Assembly (NCBI GenBank): GCA_963575645.1
Contig: OY754466.1
Location: forward strand, 13,866,001-13,930,000
Length of the DNA stretch: 64,000 nucleotides
DNA from: Xanthostigma xanthostigma
Taxonomy: Eukaryota; Arthropoda; Insecta; Raphidioptera; Raphidiidae
Direction of reading: 5' to 3'
Part shown: in pieces, positions 59,760 through 64,000 of the stretch
Numbering within the stretch: the stretch's first letter is position 1
Layout of the letters: each line of letters opens with the position of its first letter
Translations under genes and position numbers: made by a program
The notes under the pieces: model-generated
The model's input: the letters and a program-made list of their open reading frames with translations, nothing else
The model's database searches: none
What the model was told of the DNA's origin: nothing

Positions 59760-59898
59760 TATAATTATATTATTATAACTTTTTTCAGAGGGTCGAGAAG
59801 TGACAGAACAATTGGTGACTAACAGCTACAGAGAACGGTCTATAAATATTATACATTATGTGGATGCCTGCTTAGAGGCACTCAAAATAACCAAGTAG
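24233..59898 (+). CDS. Adgb: Androglobin (calpain-like, permuted globin, IQ motif), complete gene of about 13 exons
   Basis: Exons: 24233-24412, 26762-26905, 27604-27865, 47383-47640, 49551-49746, 49827-49933, 50723-53351, 53992-54171, two uncertain pieces (55163-55192, 55412-55590), 55638-56072, 57686-57897 and 59789-59898. The junctions from the ATG through 54171, and from 55638 to the stop, keep phase. The total is about 1640 residues, close to human ADGB (about 1670). Landmarks in order are WPEWNDADINAEKWD (N terminus), GWKRPEEIF, WQPWHHIYSMCKAGKG, GVWRKITVDDRLP (calpain-like core), PCWSHSF, a globin-like region, IQ motif AAVIIQAFFKQKY near residue 876, EIRAMKQSWEEEEPGRALKA and a Lys/Glu-rich coiled tail. 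In mammals ADGB is needed for sperm flagella and is driven by FOXJ1; an insect role is inference. Haem-binding residues could not be assigned. Confidence 0.93.
24607..24824 (+). pseudogene. C-terminal remnant of a non-LTR retrotransposon reverse transcriptase
   Basis: The frame reads FAIRAYNKLPTLYRNLASLT then KNKIKHFLIKSEFYTINDFL and TAA. The 'A-NKLP..R....L..FK..L+.FL....FY++.DFL' pattern is the typical end of CR1/jockey-type LINE proteins. Only the last 70 or so codons remain, in Adgb intron 1. Confidence 0.7.
24961..25174 (+). repeat. Retroposon-like tail with GAACGCGCTAATCTCAGGAA, copy 1
   Basis: It matches the complement of 46330-46530: the start TATACTAATATATAAAGCTG, a TTTG run, GCTAATCTCAGGAACTACTG and AGCCCATTTATCGAAGAAG. 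Copy 1 is broken by the 25175-25448 element and resumes as AAAATTTGTCAGTCCGACAA. Confidence 0.7.
25175..25448. mobile_element. Foldback element family '8k', copy 2
   Basis: It starts TGAAGATTGACTCTATTC like copy 1 and has the same arms. It is flanked by a 13-bp direct repeat, GTTACAAAATGTA (25162-25174 and 25449-25461). It sits inside a retroposon-like repeat in Adgb intron 1. Confidence 0.7.
25701..26059. mobile_element. pogo/Tigger-like MITE with TCGA repeats, TA duplication
   Basis: It begins CAGTAGAACCTCTTTAAGTC and ends GAAGTTCTACTG, flanked by TA. The interior repeats AAGTCGAAA/CTCGAA-like words. It lies in Adgb intron 1. Confidence 0.75.
26395..26580 (+). repeat. Degenerate local repeats in Adgb intron 1
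   Basis: GCCGTCAGATGGCA/GCCGTCGGATGGTA, GTTTCAAAATTAAAGCCGTC and CGTTGTTCAGCGTTGCT each recur two or three times. Confidence 0.6.
26762..26905 (+). CDS. Adgb: Adgb exon 2
   Basis: The exon is 48 codons in phase 0 at both ends, after a weak acceptor ATTTTAAAG and before donor GTGAAA. It encodes FEDPEPVMLPASIYPSSVGW then KRPEEIFADK, matching the androglobin 'FEDPEG..LP.S...WKRP' block. Confidence 0.85.
27288..27457. repeat. Perfect 63-bp hairpin beside Adgb exon 3
   Basis: Arms 27288-27350 and 27395-27457 match exactly, with a 44-bp loop. The right arm reads open in the exon 3 frame, but conserved protein begins only at 27604, 147 bp downstream. Confidence 0.85.
27604..27865 (+). CDS. Adgb: Adgb exon 3, start of calpain-like domain
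   Basis: The acceptor is TACACTGTGCAG. The open frame runs on upstream through a hairpin, but conserved content starts only here. It encodes TTNKHLAGSEWMRDLM and WQPWHHIYSMCKAGKG, and ends one base into the Gly codon of GK before donor GTAAAT. The next exon, 19.5 kb away, completes the codon and continues the calpain-like fold. Confidence 0.88.
28093..28425. mobile_element. Inverted-repeat element, copy 1
   Basis: The ends GTATAATACG and CGTATTATAC, with CCACGGAT..GAAGTTAG-type inner matches, bound 333 bp just 32 bp left of the giant foldback duplication. A second copy lies in opposite orientation at 60604-60900. Confidence 0.65.
28458..28466. repeat. Left 9-bp target-site duplication of the giant foldback
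   Basis: AATCATTTT immediately precedes GGCTCCGTG. The identical 9-mer follows the other terminus. Confidence 0.8.
28505..29000 (+). repeat. Subterminal repeats of the giant foldback, left arm (about 4 x 150 bp)
   Basis: The block TTTGTGCTTCGTTTGTGCC followed by CCTGCTTNAAAAA and TTCGTTCCTGCTTT recurs near 28530, 28673, 28818 and 28968. Between copies are GCCAGG..CACGC and AGCCGCAACTTT. The mirror set lies at about 42608-43103. These frames read as repeated RLVCASFVPFPA-like peptides, which I regard as repeat translation, not genes. Confidence 0.8.
29270..35030 (+). repeat. 163-bp tandem array, left arm (about 35 monomers)
   Basis: The landmark GATTAG in GCGGCTGATTAGTGCCTAC returns every 163 bp from 29345 to about 34887. 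Other landmarks are CATAATATGTTCGGAA and GACGTGCGGCTCGA. A 1303-bp block of eight monomers is repeated next to itself (32719 versus 34022). Copies near both ends of the array are the most diverged. Confidence 0.92.
35035..36575. repeat. Palindromic core of the giant foldback
   Basis: Two imperfect arms of about 740 bp meet near 35795. The left arm holds CTCCGTAAATCGGTAGATCG and the right arm its complement, and both contain AAATTTAAAGGAGCAAA or its reverse. The arms differ by scattered substitutions, unlike the near-identical outer ends. No conserved gene was found. Confidence 0.85.
36830..37530. mobile_element. TTAA-flanked palindromic element (piggyBac-like MITE)
   Basis: The ends GGGGGTACTCGCTCGAATT and its complement are exact, with TTAA immediately outside both (36826-36829, 37531-37534). 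The interior folds back around 37180 and contains an unusual GACGCGCGCGCCCCACGCGC block. TTAA duplication is typical of piggyBac elements. It sits in the right arm only. Confidence 0.75.
37661..37883. repeat. Small inverted-repeat element in the right arm
   Basis: TCCCATCAAAAACA and its complement bound 223 bp. Inner matches include AAAAAGGTG against CACCTTTTT. It lies between the TTAA element and the 163-bp array. Confidence 0.55.
37925..42338 (-). repeat. 163-bp tandem array, right arm (about 27 monomers, inverted)
   Basis: These are the same monomers as 29270-35030 but reversed. CTAATC, the complement of the landmark, recurs every 163 bp from about 38029 to 42259. It has eight fewer monomers than the left arm. 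Confidence 0.92.
43142..43150. repeat. Right 9-bp target-site duplication of the giant foldback
   Basis: AATCATTTT immediately follows CACGGAGCC and is identical to 28458-28466. Sequence beyond it is unlike the left flank, so the match ends at the expected point. Confidence 0.8.
43876..43995. repeat. Small hairpin
   Basis: TTGGAAGATTAAAGGATGAA and GACATAGGATCAATGA are matched in reverse by TCATTGATCCTATG and TTCATACTTTAGTCTTCCAA. Confidence 0.7.
44310..45303 (+). repeat. Composite dispersed repeat, copy A
   Basis: The blocks 44310-44460 (TTGGTTGTCTGTAAAGTCGG) and about 45150-45303 (GTTACGCGTTACGCGTTACG) match copy B in direct order. A reverse '4077' fragment is inserted between them (44458-44757). 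Confidence 0.65.
45780..45866. repeat. Solo end resembling a hAT element
   Basis: CAGGGGTCGGCAACCTTTTG followed by GAAGAGCC is a widespread hAT-type terminus. The opposite end was not found. Confidence 0.4.
45900..46535 (-). repeat. Retroposon-like repeat, copy 2, with tRNA-like insert
   Basis: It runs from TACTAGCGGTCCCGCCCGG to TCAGCTTTATATATTAGTAT, with an (AAAC)n stretch near 46484. It is in reverse orientation to copy 1. A tRNA-like block lies at 46186-46262. Confidence 0.65.
46186..46262 (-). repeat. tRNA-like sequence (tRNA-derived SINE or pseudogene)
   Basis: Read on the minus strand it has an A-box-like TAGATCAATCGG and a B box GGGTTCGAGCCCC. The loop suggests a GTC anticodon, but the anticodon and acceptor stems pair poorly, so a functional tRNA is unlikely. 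Confidence 0.55.
47383..47640 (+). CDS. Adgb: Adgb exon 4, calpain-like core
   Basis: The acceptor TCTGCGTAG follows the giant intron. It encodes GKYAVRVFHMGVWRKITVDD then RLP, MWPYLLVKALLKVA and ITCLTGWIF, the best conserved part of the calpain-like domain of androglobin. The donor is GTTAGA, one base into a codon. Confidence 0.94.
47722..48498. mobile_element. Inverted-repeat element with about 100-bp terminal repeats
   Basis: The left CCAGTGCAGTTAGC and GAATGATGAGGAAGGGAAGA are matched in reverse at 48415-48498. A second inverted pair, AATGTACA...TGTACA, lies inside. It is in Adgb intron 4. Confidence 0.75.
48750..48823 (-). repeat. tRNA-Ile(AAT)-like sequence (SINE or pseudogene)
   Basis: The minus strand reads TTAGCTCAGTTGGTTAGGGC (D arm) then TGCTAATAACGC (anticodon AAT) and ATTCGAATCCC. 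The T stem and acceptor stem are broken, so it looks like a decayed or tRNA-derived copy. It lies in Adgb intron 4. Confidence 0.6.
49551..49746 (+). CDS. Adgb: Adgb exon 5
   Basis: The acceptor is TTTTTTTTAATTAG. It encodes GLDVNDIWEMCVAYSSHYTW, then a Lys/Ser/Asp-rich insert and YLFGICEDMT. The donor GTACGT leaves two bases, and only this choice gives an open junction to exon 6. Confidence 0.88.
49827..49933 (+). CDS. Adgb: Adgb exon 6
   Basis: This exon follows an 80-bp intron, the shortest seen. It encodes SDLVSNVTPCWSHSFLIEQT then RDIPLENPGEPI. PCWSHSF is a conserved androglobin motif. The donor is the less common GTTTGT, supported because the joined codon and frame continue into exon 7. 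Confidence 0.85.
50285..50581. mobile_element. hAT-like MITE with exact 8-bp duplication
   Basis: It starts CAGTGATGTCAAAGATACGG and ends GTCTGACACCCCTA, with CTCTAATC at 50277-50284 and 50582-50589. GGCCCGCGGG and CTGGCCCGC words are typical of hAT-Charlie-type ends. It lies in the intron before Adgb exon 7. Confidence 0.8.
50723..53351 (+). CDS. Adgb: Adgb exon 7: 2.6 kb exon with globin-like region and IQ motif
   Basis: This is the longest exon (876 codons). It opens LEAWKHYRWESWAIEKGIL and includes WGDFNQLGPHIF (a post-calpain beta domain), a Ser/Arg-rich insert near 51330-51480, helical globin-like sequence at about 51700-52180 (HESHRTLFKIHDICQKFGNF), IQ motif AAVIIQAFFKQKY at 52207, further helices, and a second beta-rich region (HNRN through KLIIVRLKTK). 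The order globin half, IQ, globin remainder fits the circular permutation known for androglobin. No proximal His or distal Gln could be named. The exon ends ...FKN-R before donor GTAATA. Confidence 0.93.
53992..54171 (+). CDS. Adgb: Adgb exon 8 with EIRAMKQSWE motif
   Basis: The acceptor is TATTGTTATCAG, phase 2. It encodes PSWMLEVVSNSNDN and EEEIRAMKQSWEEEEPGRAL, matching the highly conserved 'DEIRAMKKAWE..EPGRAIKA' block of vertebrate ADGB. The donor GTGATC leaves CG of a codon. Without splicing the frame meets TGA at once. Confidence 0.92.
54752..55126. mobile_element. Palindromic MITE with 8-bp duplication TAATATTA
   Basis: The ends AAAGCCTATATTTATGATGG and the reverse copy, with long inner matches such as CCATCGAATGC, fold back near 54940. 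TAATATTA flanks both ends (54744-54751, 55127-55134). Confidence 0.75.
55163..55192 (+). CDS. Adgb: Possible Adgb micro-exon
   Basis: The acceptor AAAAATTTCAG would give R-FVLEHFIKR in the phase left by exon 8, resembling the helix that follows the EPGRAIKA block in other androglobins. The donor (GTTTTT) is weak and the exon is only 30 bp, so this is tentative. Confidence 0.35.
55412..55590 (+). CDS. Adgb: Adgb exon in C-terminal region, boundaries uncertain
   Basis: The frame encodes HGDYLSEEECVSTFADSKFS and RASDLPWFHQKTCIEFIYFF, then STAEKPN. It is protein-like and joins downstream either as GTGCGT at 55591 with acceptor before 55652, or as GTTGGT at 55595 with acceptor before 55638. The other frame would create a TGA at the junction. 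Just upstream the same frame continues (LMKRGLALKSPNVGGRIW) but is cut by TAA at 55407-55409, so the start is unclear. Confidence 0.45.
55638..56072 (+). CDS. Adgb: Adgb exon, Ser/Arg-rich C-terminal linker
   Basis: The acceptor is TTAATTTTCTAG (or alternatively before 55652). It encodes QKLLESTISHASMDEAEATV, a Ser/Arg/Lys-rich linker, then VNPKEVRTLKPVNTFKFAEP, similar in style to the conserved linker of vertebrate ADGB. It ends ERNEVYKDI across donor GTAAGT in phase 2. Confidence 0.82.
56265..57108. mobile_element. hAT-like element rich in GTACTCGAGTAC, 8-bp duplication
   Basis: The ends TAGTGATGGGG and CCCCAACACTA are flanked by GTGAAAAT (56257-56264, 57109-57116). Many GTACTCGA and GATTCT words near both ends could be transposase sites. 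It lies in the long intron before the Adgb penultimate exon. Confidence 0.75.
57145..57489 (+). mobile_element. Half copy of the 11422 palindromic element
   Basis: It has the central hairpin GTCTGACACCTCGAATATG and one full arm with MSSKRHLSENLEGKRPKIKK, ending GGGCACTCTGA. A second small hairpin, CGACCGAG..CTCGGTCG, is at its left. It lies in an Adgb intron. Confidence 0.7.
57686..57897 (+). CDS. Adgb: Adgb penultimate exon, coiled tail
   Basis: The acceptor TTTTTTTATTTCAG gives the phase required by the previous exon. It encodes EDIVFDEMGGDVVPEERRWV then a Lys/Arg/Glu-rich helix ILKKSRERKMHLSERRQEFY. The donor is GTAATA with one base carried over. This matches the C-terminal coiled coil of androglobin. 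Confidence 0.85.
57954..58440 (+). repeat. RTE-like retrotransposon 3' tail
   Basis: It begins ACTAGCCGTTACCCGCGACT and ends GTGCGTTGATAGATCAGTCA then a short TATATGTATA tail. This layout is common for RTE-type LINE 3' ends in insects. No coding remnant was recognised. Confidence 0.5.
58810..59495. repeat. Foldback (arms about 340 bp) in last Adgb intron
   Basis: The centre at 59152 is ACGTTGTTATAACAACGT. The left arm contains TTGCCAGAAGGCTAGGCGGA and the right arm its complement; AGAGCTGGCTACGGAGAAAA pairs with the far right. The right arm runs into the tRNA-like SINE head. Confidence 0.8.
59553..59625 (-). repeat. tRNA-Ala(CGC)-like sequence, probably SINE head
   Basis: The minus strand has TAGCGGTGAGAGC, a TTCGCAT loop and a perfect T arm CCGGGTTCGAATCCCGG. 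It continues into a body shared with the adjacent palindrome, as in a tRNA-derived SINE. Confidence 0.6.
59690..59757. repeat. TTA microsatellite next to Adgb last exon
   Basis: About 22 TTA units end 31 bp before the last acceptor. Confidence 0.95.
59789..59898 (+). CDS. Adgb: Adgb terminal exon and stop
   Basis: The acceptor TAACTTTTTTCAG sits just after a long TTA microsatellite. It encodes EGREVTEQLVTNSYRERSIN then IIHYVDACLEALKITK and TAG. The phase fits the previous exon and the helical composition fits the tail. Confidence 0.82.
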
Positions 59899-59900
59899 TA

Positions 59901-59926
59901 AATAAAAGAGAAGTAAAAACAATAAA
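59901..59926 (+). promoter_or_regulatory. Adgb polyadenylation signals
   Basis: AATAAA occurs at 59901-59906 and again at 59921-59926, only 2 and 22 bases after the stop. This suggests a very short 3' UTR. Confidence 0.5.
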
Positions 59927-60603
59927 ATGACTTCCAAATTTTAATTTAACAATATTTGGTACTAATCAATCGAAACATGAAGAAGCGTCGCGTACAAACA
60001 AAATAATATGTGTTATAAAATTCCGTTAAATTGTTCAATTACTTTATGATGTACAACCAAAGACGTGAATTAAAATTTTACAAAAATAAAATACAATATC
60101 TCTATAAAAAACCATTGACTTATGTCATGACAAAAAGAAATATCTGTGTCAGAAGTTGAACTCTTGTATTGTGAAAACAAAAACACAATTGAATCAACCA
60201 TAAATTCTACGTGAATTAGTACAACAAAAATCGTAATCTAGTTAAAGTGTTGAAGCCGTTTAATTTAATAAAAAAAAAAAACTCGGGTCGCAGCGCAGGG
60301 CTCAGCCGTGATGGAATTCAAGGCGCATACCAAAAAATATTTTTAAAAATCTGGCTGCCTGCAAATCTCACGCGTCTCAAGCAAGAGCGTAGATATGGGA
60401 GGGTAATTACCCCCAGGATCACTGGGTAAAAAATAAAATTTAGAAATACTCCTTGAAAAAAATTTATAAAATCAGTTTGGAAATTAATTTTTTCTTGACA
60501 CCCTCCTTCGTGAGAAAAAAAAATATCTACGCTCTTGGCCTCAAGTGAAACTTTTTGGGTAAACATTTGTAATATTTGGTAAACACTAATATAATCCAAA
60601 TCT

Positions 60604-60900
60604 AAAAGGCTCTGAAGTTAGATGCGAATGCGGGCTTGCGCTTGTACAGTCTGTTGAAAAACTACAAACTCGCAACTCAACAAAACTAAAATAGCAATAA
60701 CAACTTGACAATAGCGTACTCGACTTTACTTTAAAGCAGGAAACAAAGGCAACGAGCGACCACGGCCAATCACCGAAGAGCGCACGTTCCGTGCAGGCAG
60801 CTGAGAGGTGGTGGGAGTATCAACGGCTCTAAAATGTGCCTTTGCGACGCTGTTTGTGACTAACTTCCGAACCTTTTAGATCCGTGGCACGTATTATACT
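60604..60900. mobile_element. Inverted-repeat element, copy 2 (opposite orientation)
   Basis: It matches the reverse complement of 28093-28425, including AGCGTACTCGACTTTACTTT and CAATCACCGAAGAGCGCACG. It lies about 700 bp past the end of Adgb. Confidence 0.65.
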
Positions 60901-61478
60901 CTAACCGCGATTAACAAAGTTTCACTTCAATAAACTGAAAATATGAATTGGTATAAAAGGCTCAAATAAACCGGAATTTTTGCAATAAGTCGCTAAAATT
61001 AGAGAATATCAGGTGTACCTGTCGGCGATATAAAAAACACAATGTGTGTTGGCAGTCGTTCTTAGTTACGCATCGGTAGCTCTAACAGTTAAAACTGCTC
61101 ATGTGATACCTATGTTGCTTATACAGATGAATTTTTAAAACCCGAACATCCTTTCATTTTGTACAGAAAGGGTTTTCGAAAAAAATGGTTGGCCAAAAGT
61201 TGCAAGAAATCAACAGGTGTTTTTTTTTTATATAATGAATCGTTCTCAATTTATCCCACGTTTCCTGTTTCTGCCTCGCATAGGCTGAGCTGTTACATTT
61301 TATTTGTTTGCGTACGCATGTGCGTGCGTGTGTGCCGATGTGTGTTCAGCCTCCTCGAAAACTAGTTACATAAGACAATAGTTGGGTTTTTCGGGTTTTT
61401 TCCGACTTAACTAAAATAGGAAACGGGATGAACTGAGAATAATAATCCGAGATTAAAAATGTAAAGTTCTATTTAAAA

Positions 61479-62097
61479 AAAATTGGTTGTCTGTAAAGTC
61501 GGTTTACGGACGATAGTTTTACGTGATAACGTATTCCGTAATACATAACCTAAATTCTACATATAATAATTATAATAATTCGAATCTATGATATTGCATC
61601 TTTCGCTTCAAATTTAGGTTAATTCTATTTATTTAAATTACTCACCATATAATATAATTGTTTTTTTTAACTTTCTTTCTTTCGTATTTATTTTAAGTCT
61701 CAAAGATTAGCTGTCATAATATTTATTAAACAATTGTTTCACTGTTTATAATATAAAATTCCAAAACCTACTTACAATATTTAAGTATTTTCATACGTCA
61801 AAAAATTGATTTTTATAATGATAAAATTTGTAAGAAAACGATTTTTTCGAGAGATGAGACCTAGCTAAAACGATTTTTTGCCCCCCAAAATCCCTTTTCA
61901 GTAAATTTCATCCAAATCGTTAGGGCCGTTTTCGAGAAAAGCACGCACAGGGTCAGGCGGAACGTTACGCGTTACGCGTTACGAACGTTAGGAACGTTAC
62001 GTTAGGAACGTTACACTTTTTCGTGCATGCAGCCGGTGTTTTATCAATTTATAAGATTGGTGATTCATCAATTTATAAGACGTTATCACGTCAAAAA
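61479..62097 (+). repeat. Composite dispersed repeat, copy B
   Basis: It has the same two blocks as copy A without the '4077' insertion. It contains a short GTTACGCGTTACGCGTTACG and ACGTTAGGAACGTTACGTTA tandem region near 61965-62010. Confidence 0.65.
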
Positions 62098-63058
62098 GTG
62101 AAGATTGATATCTCGGAGGCACCTTAACCAAATGAAAAAAAAACTACACCTATGTTCTTCCTCTTTGATTCATTGTAACTTTTGTCCGAAACTTTTTTTT
62201 CGAATAATCTTCCTCTACGAGATAAAATGGTGTTCGAGTTTGAAAAATCCAGCCTGTATAAACTATAAACGCTTTTATCTCCTAAATAAAAATACAGAGC
62301 AGCGGATGATCGCAATGGCTTTAGCGTGTTTATAGAAAACACAGAACAGTAATTGTTCTGTGATAGAAAACGTCAAATATCACTCAATAATAAATATAGG
62401 TGACCGGTAATTGCTCGTATTCCTCCTGGGAGATGAAACTATATGACTCATTTGGAATGATTTAACATCTATATACTTGGGGGTCGGAAATGCGTCATTT
62501 TTTTATGATAATGACACTTCTGTGAAAAACATTTTATTTTATTTTTTTTTAATTATTGTAAGTTTTAACTCACAACATAAAATTTAACAGTAAATTTTGT
62601 GGTTTTTAGCTTTAGGTAGGTTGGCCAATTAGTAAACTCCCAAAATTTGGATTTTTGTAAAAAGAAAACCGAAGTAGATTTTCTCGAAAATGTCACATTT
62701 CCGACCGTCAAGTGATAGAAGTTAAATCATTCTAAATTAGTCATAGTTTCCTTTCCCGAGAGGAATACGAGCAATTATAGGCCACCTCTGTATATGAATC
62801 GAAGTGACTTATTCTTGTATAAATATACAATGAATAGAATATACAAATTGCACATGCAGGAATCTCTGTCTATTATAGTTTACAAGTTATGACTTTTAAT
62901 ATATTTCCATCAAAAATATAAACGCTTCTATCTCCTAAACTAAACGAGATAAAGAGTTGCGGATGGTGATTCTACGTCATTTTTAAACGCTTTATATTAG
63001 TTTGGGTTGTAAATATGTATGTATGTAACTAACTCCGTAACGGAATCTTTGAGCATAA

Positions 63059-63474
63059 TTTTCACCAATTTCCCGAAGTCTGATTAATTTGAAACTTTGC
63101 ATACGTATCAAGGACCGATGACAATGCAATAATTTGATAACAGTTTCCCATTATCCTTATTAGGACCCCCAGGATTAATAAATTCTTTTATAGATCCTGT
63201 GTAGTAAACGCTTTATTTTCACCAATTTCCCGAAGTCTGATTAATTTGAAACTTTGCATACGTATCAAGGACCGATGACAATGCAATAATTTGATAACAG
63301 TTTCCCATTATCCTTATTAGGACCCCCAGGATTAATAAATTCTTTTATAGATCCTCAGATTAATTTGAAACTTTGCATACGTATCAAGGACCGATGACAA
63401 TGCAATAATTTGATAACAGTTTCCCATTATCCTTATTAGGACCCCCAGGATTAATAAATTCTTTTATAGATCCT
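63059..63474 (+). repeat. Tandem triplication, about 140-bp unit
   Basis: TTTTCACCAATTTCCCGAAG through CTTTTATAGATCCT occurs at 63059-63198 and 63216-63355. A copy starting at GATTAATTTGAAACT ends at 63474. The copies are nearly identical, so they are recent. Confidence 0.9.
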
Positions 63475-63487
63475 CACTAAAAAGTGA

Positions 63488-63717
63488 AAAATAAAATATA
63501 GTTTAAAAAAAACTAAAAAACACGCTTTATATCGGACTAAAAAGTAAAAAATAATTGTTTTAAAATAAGCTTAAAAAGCGTTGGGCGCTCGATGTACGAA
63601 AATGTGGAACAAAGCGCCCCACGCTTTTTAAGCTTATTTTAAAACAATTATTTTTTACTTTTTAGTCCGATATAAAGCGTGTTTTTTAGTTTTTTTTAAA
63701 CTATATTTTATTTTCTA
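63488..63717. repeat. Foldback element with a solo end at 46540
   Basis: The arms contain AACACGCTTTATATCGGAC and TTTTAAAATAAGCTTAAAAA. The right-end type TTTTTAGTTCGATATAAAGC recurs at about 46547. Confidence 0.75.
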
Positions 63718-64000
63718 TAAGTTCGTAGCATATACTTTGATTCTATACTGAGCATTGGAATAAAATCGCAATCGAACCATTAGGGTAAGCACTCGTATAT
63801 CCAGGTAAAACAAGCACGGGAGACCCGGCTTAAGAAAATTTCTAATTTGCCTTCTCCTGGGCCAAAAGCTGGGTACGCCCATGTTAACATCATATAAAAA
63901 GACAAAATTTTTGAAACAGAGATACTTTATTCAGATTTGAATGCAAGTACATCAATCAATCCTATCATCGGAAAAATCAAGGAATTACATCGAAGAAAGA

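Larger units (their letters stand above)
59927..64000. other. Intergenic repeats after Adgb
   Basis: It contains a 60384-60540 hairpin, the 60604 element, composite copy B, copy 2 of the 2378 repeat, the 63059 triplication and the 63488 foldback. No protein gene was recognised. A TTTATT at 63925 could be a minus-strand polyadenylation signal, but this is weak. Confidence 0.5.

Noticed and set aside
59598-59822. Leucine-rich frame
   Set aside because: Translation of the TTA microsatellite.

Overview
The window is AT-rich nuclear DNA from an animal, most likely an insect. There are two intron-rich protein genes, both on the + strand, with GT-AG introns from 80 bp to 19.5 kb. Many non-autonomous mobile elements lie between and inside them. 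Repeat tails typical of insect (especially lepidopteran-type) genomes are present, such as the TTCAGCTTTATATATTAG tail and the GTGCGAGTCGGACTCGCGC box, but I cannot fix the order from sequence alone.

Gene 1 (6241-21511) is a membrane acyltransferase of the NRF-6 (nose resistant to fluoxetine) family. Eight exons are visible, covering the end of the NRF domain and the acyltransferase-3 membrane domain to the stop. The 5' exons lie left of the window or were not recognised. Gene 2 (24233-59898) is androglobin (Adgb), a calpain-like / permuted-globin / IQ protein linked in mammals to flagella and sperm. Its start, most of its exons and its stop are inside the window. The exons before residue 1320 join in phase; two small exons near 55.2-55.6 kb are uncertain, and an in-frame TAA lies beside them.

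Region by region: 1-6240 holds decayed repeats and foldback elements upstream of the first recognised exon. 6241-21511 is the NRF-6 gene, with a 9.5 kb repeat-filled intron at 7291-16792. 21512-24232 is intergenic. 24233-59898 is Adgb. 59899-64000 is repeat-rich intergenic DNA.

The main discovery is inside Adgb intron 3. A 14,675-bp near-symmetrical palindrome (28467-43141) ends in perfect terminal inverted repeats (GGCTCCGTG...CACGGAGCC) and is flanked by an exact 9-bp direct repeat, AATCATTTT. Each arm has about four 150-bp subrepeats, a spacer, then an array of about 163-bp monomers (about 35 left, about 27 right, in opposite orientation), around a 1.5 kb palindromic core. Long terminal repeats, internal tandem repeats and a 9-bp duplication fit a giant foldback element of the Mutator-like (FB-NOF type) group. 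No transposase is visible in it. A TTAA-flanked piggyBac-like element sits in its right arm.

The two genes do not obviously act together. The window mainly shows two ordinary genes surviving in a landscape built largely of palindromic transposable elements. Several have clear target duplications: 8 bp (hAT-like, three cases), TA (pogo/Tigger-like, two cases), TTAA and 9 bp.
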